A stretch of DNA of 5,420 bases from CAZBZG01 sp964496245 (lineage in GTDB: Bacteria; Planctomycetota; SZUA-567): the NCBI GenBank assembly GCA_964496245.1, contig CAZBZG010000307.1:1-5420 (forward strand). Direction: 5' to 3'. Of the stretch, positions 4,624 to 5,420 are shown in pieces. The notes beneath the pieces are model-generated. The model was not told where the DNA came from, searched no databases, and worked only from the letters and a program-made list of their open reading frames with translations. Positions within the stretch are counted from its first letter, which is position 1. Every line of letters starts with the position of its first letter. The position numbers and the translations under genes were made by a program.

Positions 4624-5420
4624 ATGACATCGCACGTGATCGAGGGAGGCATGAGCGTATGCGCGGGCCGGGGTGGTGGCGACTGGTACGCCGGCCTGCT
4701 CATGCTGGAGGATCGCGAACAACCGTTCCTTGCTGCGGACTGGGGCGGGGGCTTTGCGGAACGGTTCTCCAAGTGGCAGCAGTGGGATGCTTCTGCAGGC
4801 CAGGTGCCCCGGCGGATCGATTTCCTCACGCACGACCACGGACAGACACGCCAGCAGACCGTGGCGGCTGCCGAGCGCATCGACGGCCCCGTGTGTCCGC
4901 GGGAGCCCGTGCCCGCGCCCATGCTCGCGTGGACCGAGCGCCGCGATGGCGGCTGGAACCTGGTGGTCTGGCGTGACGACGTTCCGTGCATTGTCACGCG
5001 CCAGGCGCAGCCGTTGCGCTGCCCGCAGGTGGCGCTTGGCGGAGACGGACTGGTCTTCGCGGTCGAACGCGACGATGCCGAGGACCAATGCGAAGTCGTG
5101 CTGCTGGACGAATGCGGCACAGCGCTCTTCCGCGCGCCCGGCCGCAAGCCGGTGCTCGCCGCGGCCGACGGAGCCCTCCTGCTCCTGACCGAGGAGGCCA
5201 CGCCCGACACGGTCCGTCTGCGCCTGCGGGAACTCCACGGGGGCGACGTGGCGGCCGAAGAGGAGCTGGGGGCCAGCGACTTTCTGATCAACGCGGACAT
5301 GGTCTGGTCGGCCTCCGCGCAGGCGGTCCTGCTCGCGGCCGAGAGCAGTCCCGCGTTCGGCTACGGCAATCAGCTGGGCCTCCACCGCACGCTGCACGCC
5401 TGGCGCGGCCGGCCGGGGGC
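4624..5420 (+). CDS. Unrecognised beta-rich (possibly propeller-like) protein, partial, cut by right edge
   Basis: I translated this frame by hand: 265 residues from ATG 4624 with no stop before the edge. GGGAG lies six bases before the ATG; the in-frame ATG at 4651 has GGGAGG only one base away, too close to work well. There is no signal peptide or membrane helix, so the visible part is probably cytoplasmic. After an N-terminal section (1-90; WYAGLLMLEDRE, ADWGGGFAERFSKWQQWD) the sequence is dominated by short strand-turn-strand units ending in acidic-Gly turns: PMLAWTERRDGGWNLVVWRD (100-119), QVALGGDGLVFAVERDD, VVLLDECGTALF, KPVLAAADGALLLLTEE, VRLRLRELHGGD and NADMVWSASAQAVLLAAE. This resembles WD40/TolB-like propeller blades, but I see no strict motif. 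It is divergent from the AraC regulator, its likely controller, which hints at a carbohydrate-related role. I do not assign a function. Confidence 0.75.
   Translation, partial: MTSHVIEGGMSVCAGRGGGDWYAGLLMLEDREQPFLAADWGGGFAERFSKWQQWDASAGQVPRRIDFLTHDHGQTRQQTVAAAERIDGPVCPREPVPAPMLAWTERRDGGWNLVVWRDDVPCIVTRQAQPLRCPQVALGGDGLVFAVERDDAEDQCEVVLLDECGTALFRAPGRKPVLAAADGALLLLTEEATPDTVRLRLRELHGGDVAAEEELGASDFLINADMVWSASAQAVLLAAESSPAFGYGNQLGLHRTLHAWRGRPG

Noticed and set aside
4543..5397. Minus-strand open frames of 284 and 256 codons
   Set aside because: They are antisense to the gene at 4624, which has a proper ribosome site and protein-like composition. The minus products are rich in Arg, Gly and Ser with no structure.
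1..5420. Search for tRNA, rRNA, transposase, attachment sites or a phage/defence cluster
   Set aside because: I saw no cloverleaf, rRNA-like stretch, transposase motif or terminal repeats. The CPBP protein alone is not enough to call a defence system.

Overview
The window is a GC-rich stretch of bacterial chromosome carrying signalling and regulatory genes. No single gene fixes the taxon. The style fits a free-living or gut-associated heterotroph, possibly from the PVC superphylum (Lentisphaerae, Kiritimatiellae, Planctomycetes): several AraC regulators beside carbohydrate-type genes, a sensor kinase with a fused substrate-binding domain, and a sugar-hydrolase tail of a type I associate with those groups. 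That placement is inference.

Layout, left to right. (1) 1-1231, minus strand: the first 410 residues of a membrane sensor protein with a signal peptide, an ABC-type periplasmic binding domain, a transmembrane helix and the start of a PAS-like region. It runs off the left edge. A good sigma70-like promoter with an internal inverted repeat lies upstream (1345-1373). (2) About 1413-1820, minus strand: the C-terminal tail of a probable glycoside hydrolase with no N-terminal part. (3) 1798-2283, plus strand: an AraC-type DNA-binding domain that also lacks its N-terminal part. These two remnants meet head to head near 1800-1820, which looks like a scar where the middle of a divergent regulator/hydrolase pair was deleted. 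(4) 2284-2511, no gene: two separate inverted repeats, one of them a long hairpin with strictly alternating purine-pyrimidine arms. (5) 2512-3294, minus: a complete CPBP (CAAX-like) intramembrane protease, preceded by a possible 36-residue exported peptide (3323-3433). (6) 3552-4511, minus: a complete AraC regulator with cupin-type sensor and HTH domains. (7) 4512-4623: a compact divergent promoter region. (8) 4624-5420, plus: the first 265 residues of an unrecognised, soluble, beta-rich (propeller-like) protein that runs off the right edge.

The complete AraC protein and the gene at 4624 are transcribed away from each other from one short promoter region, so the regulator probably controls that gene and itself. 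The remnants at 1413-2283 have the geometry of a second, decayed regulator/target pair. The long open frames antisense to the sensor, the complete AraC gene, the CPBP gene and the right-hand gene are GC-driven shadows and are not annotated.
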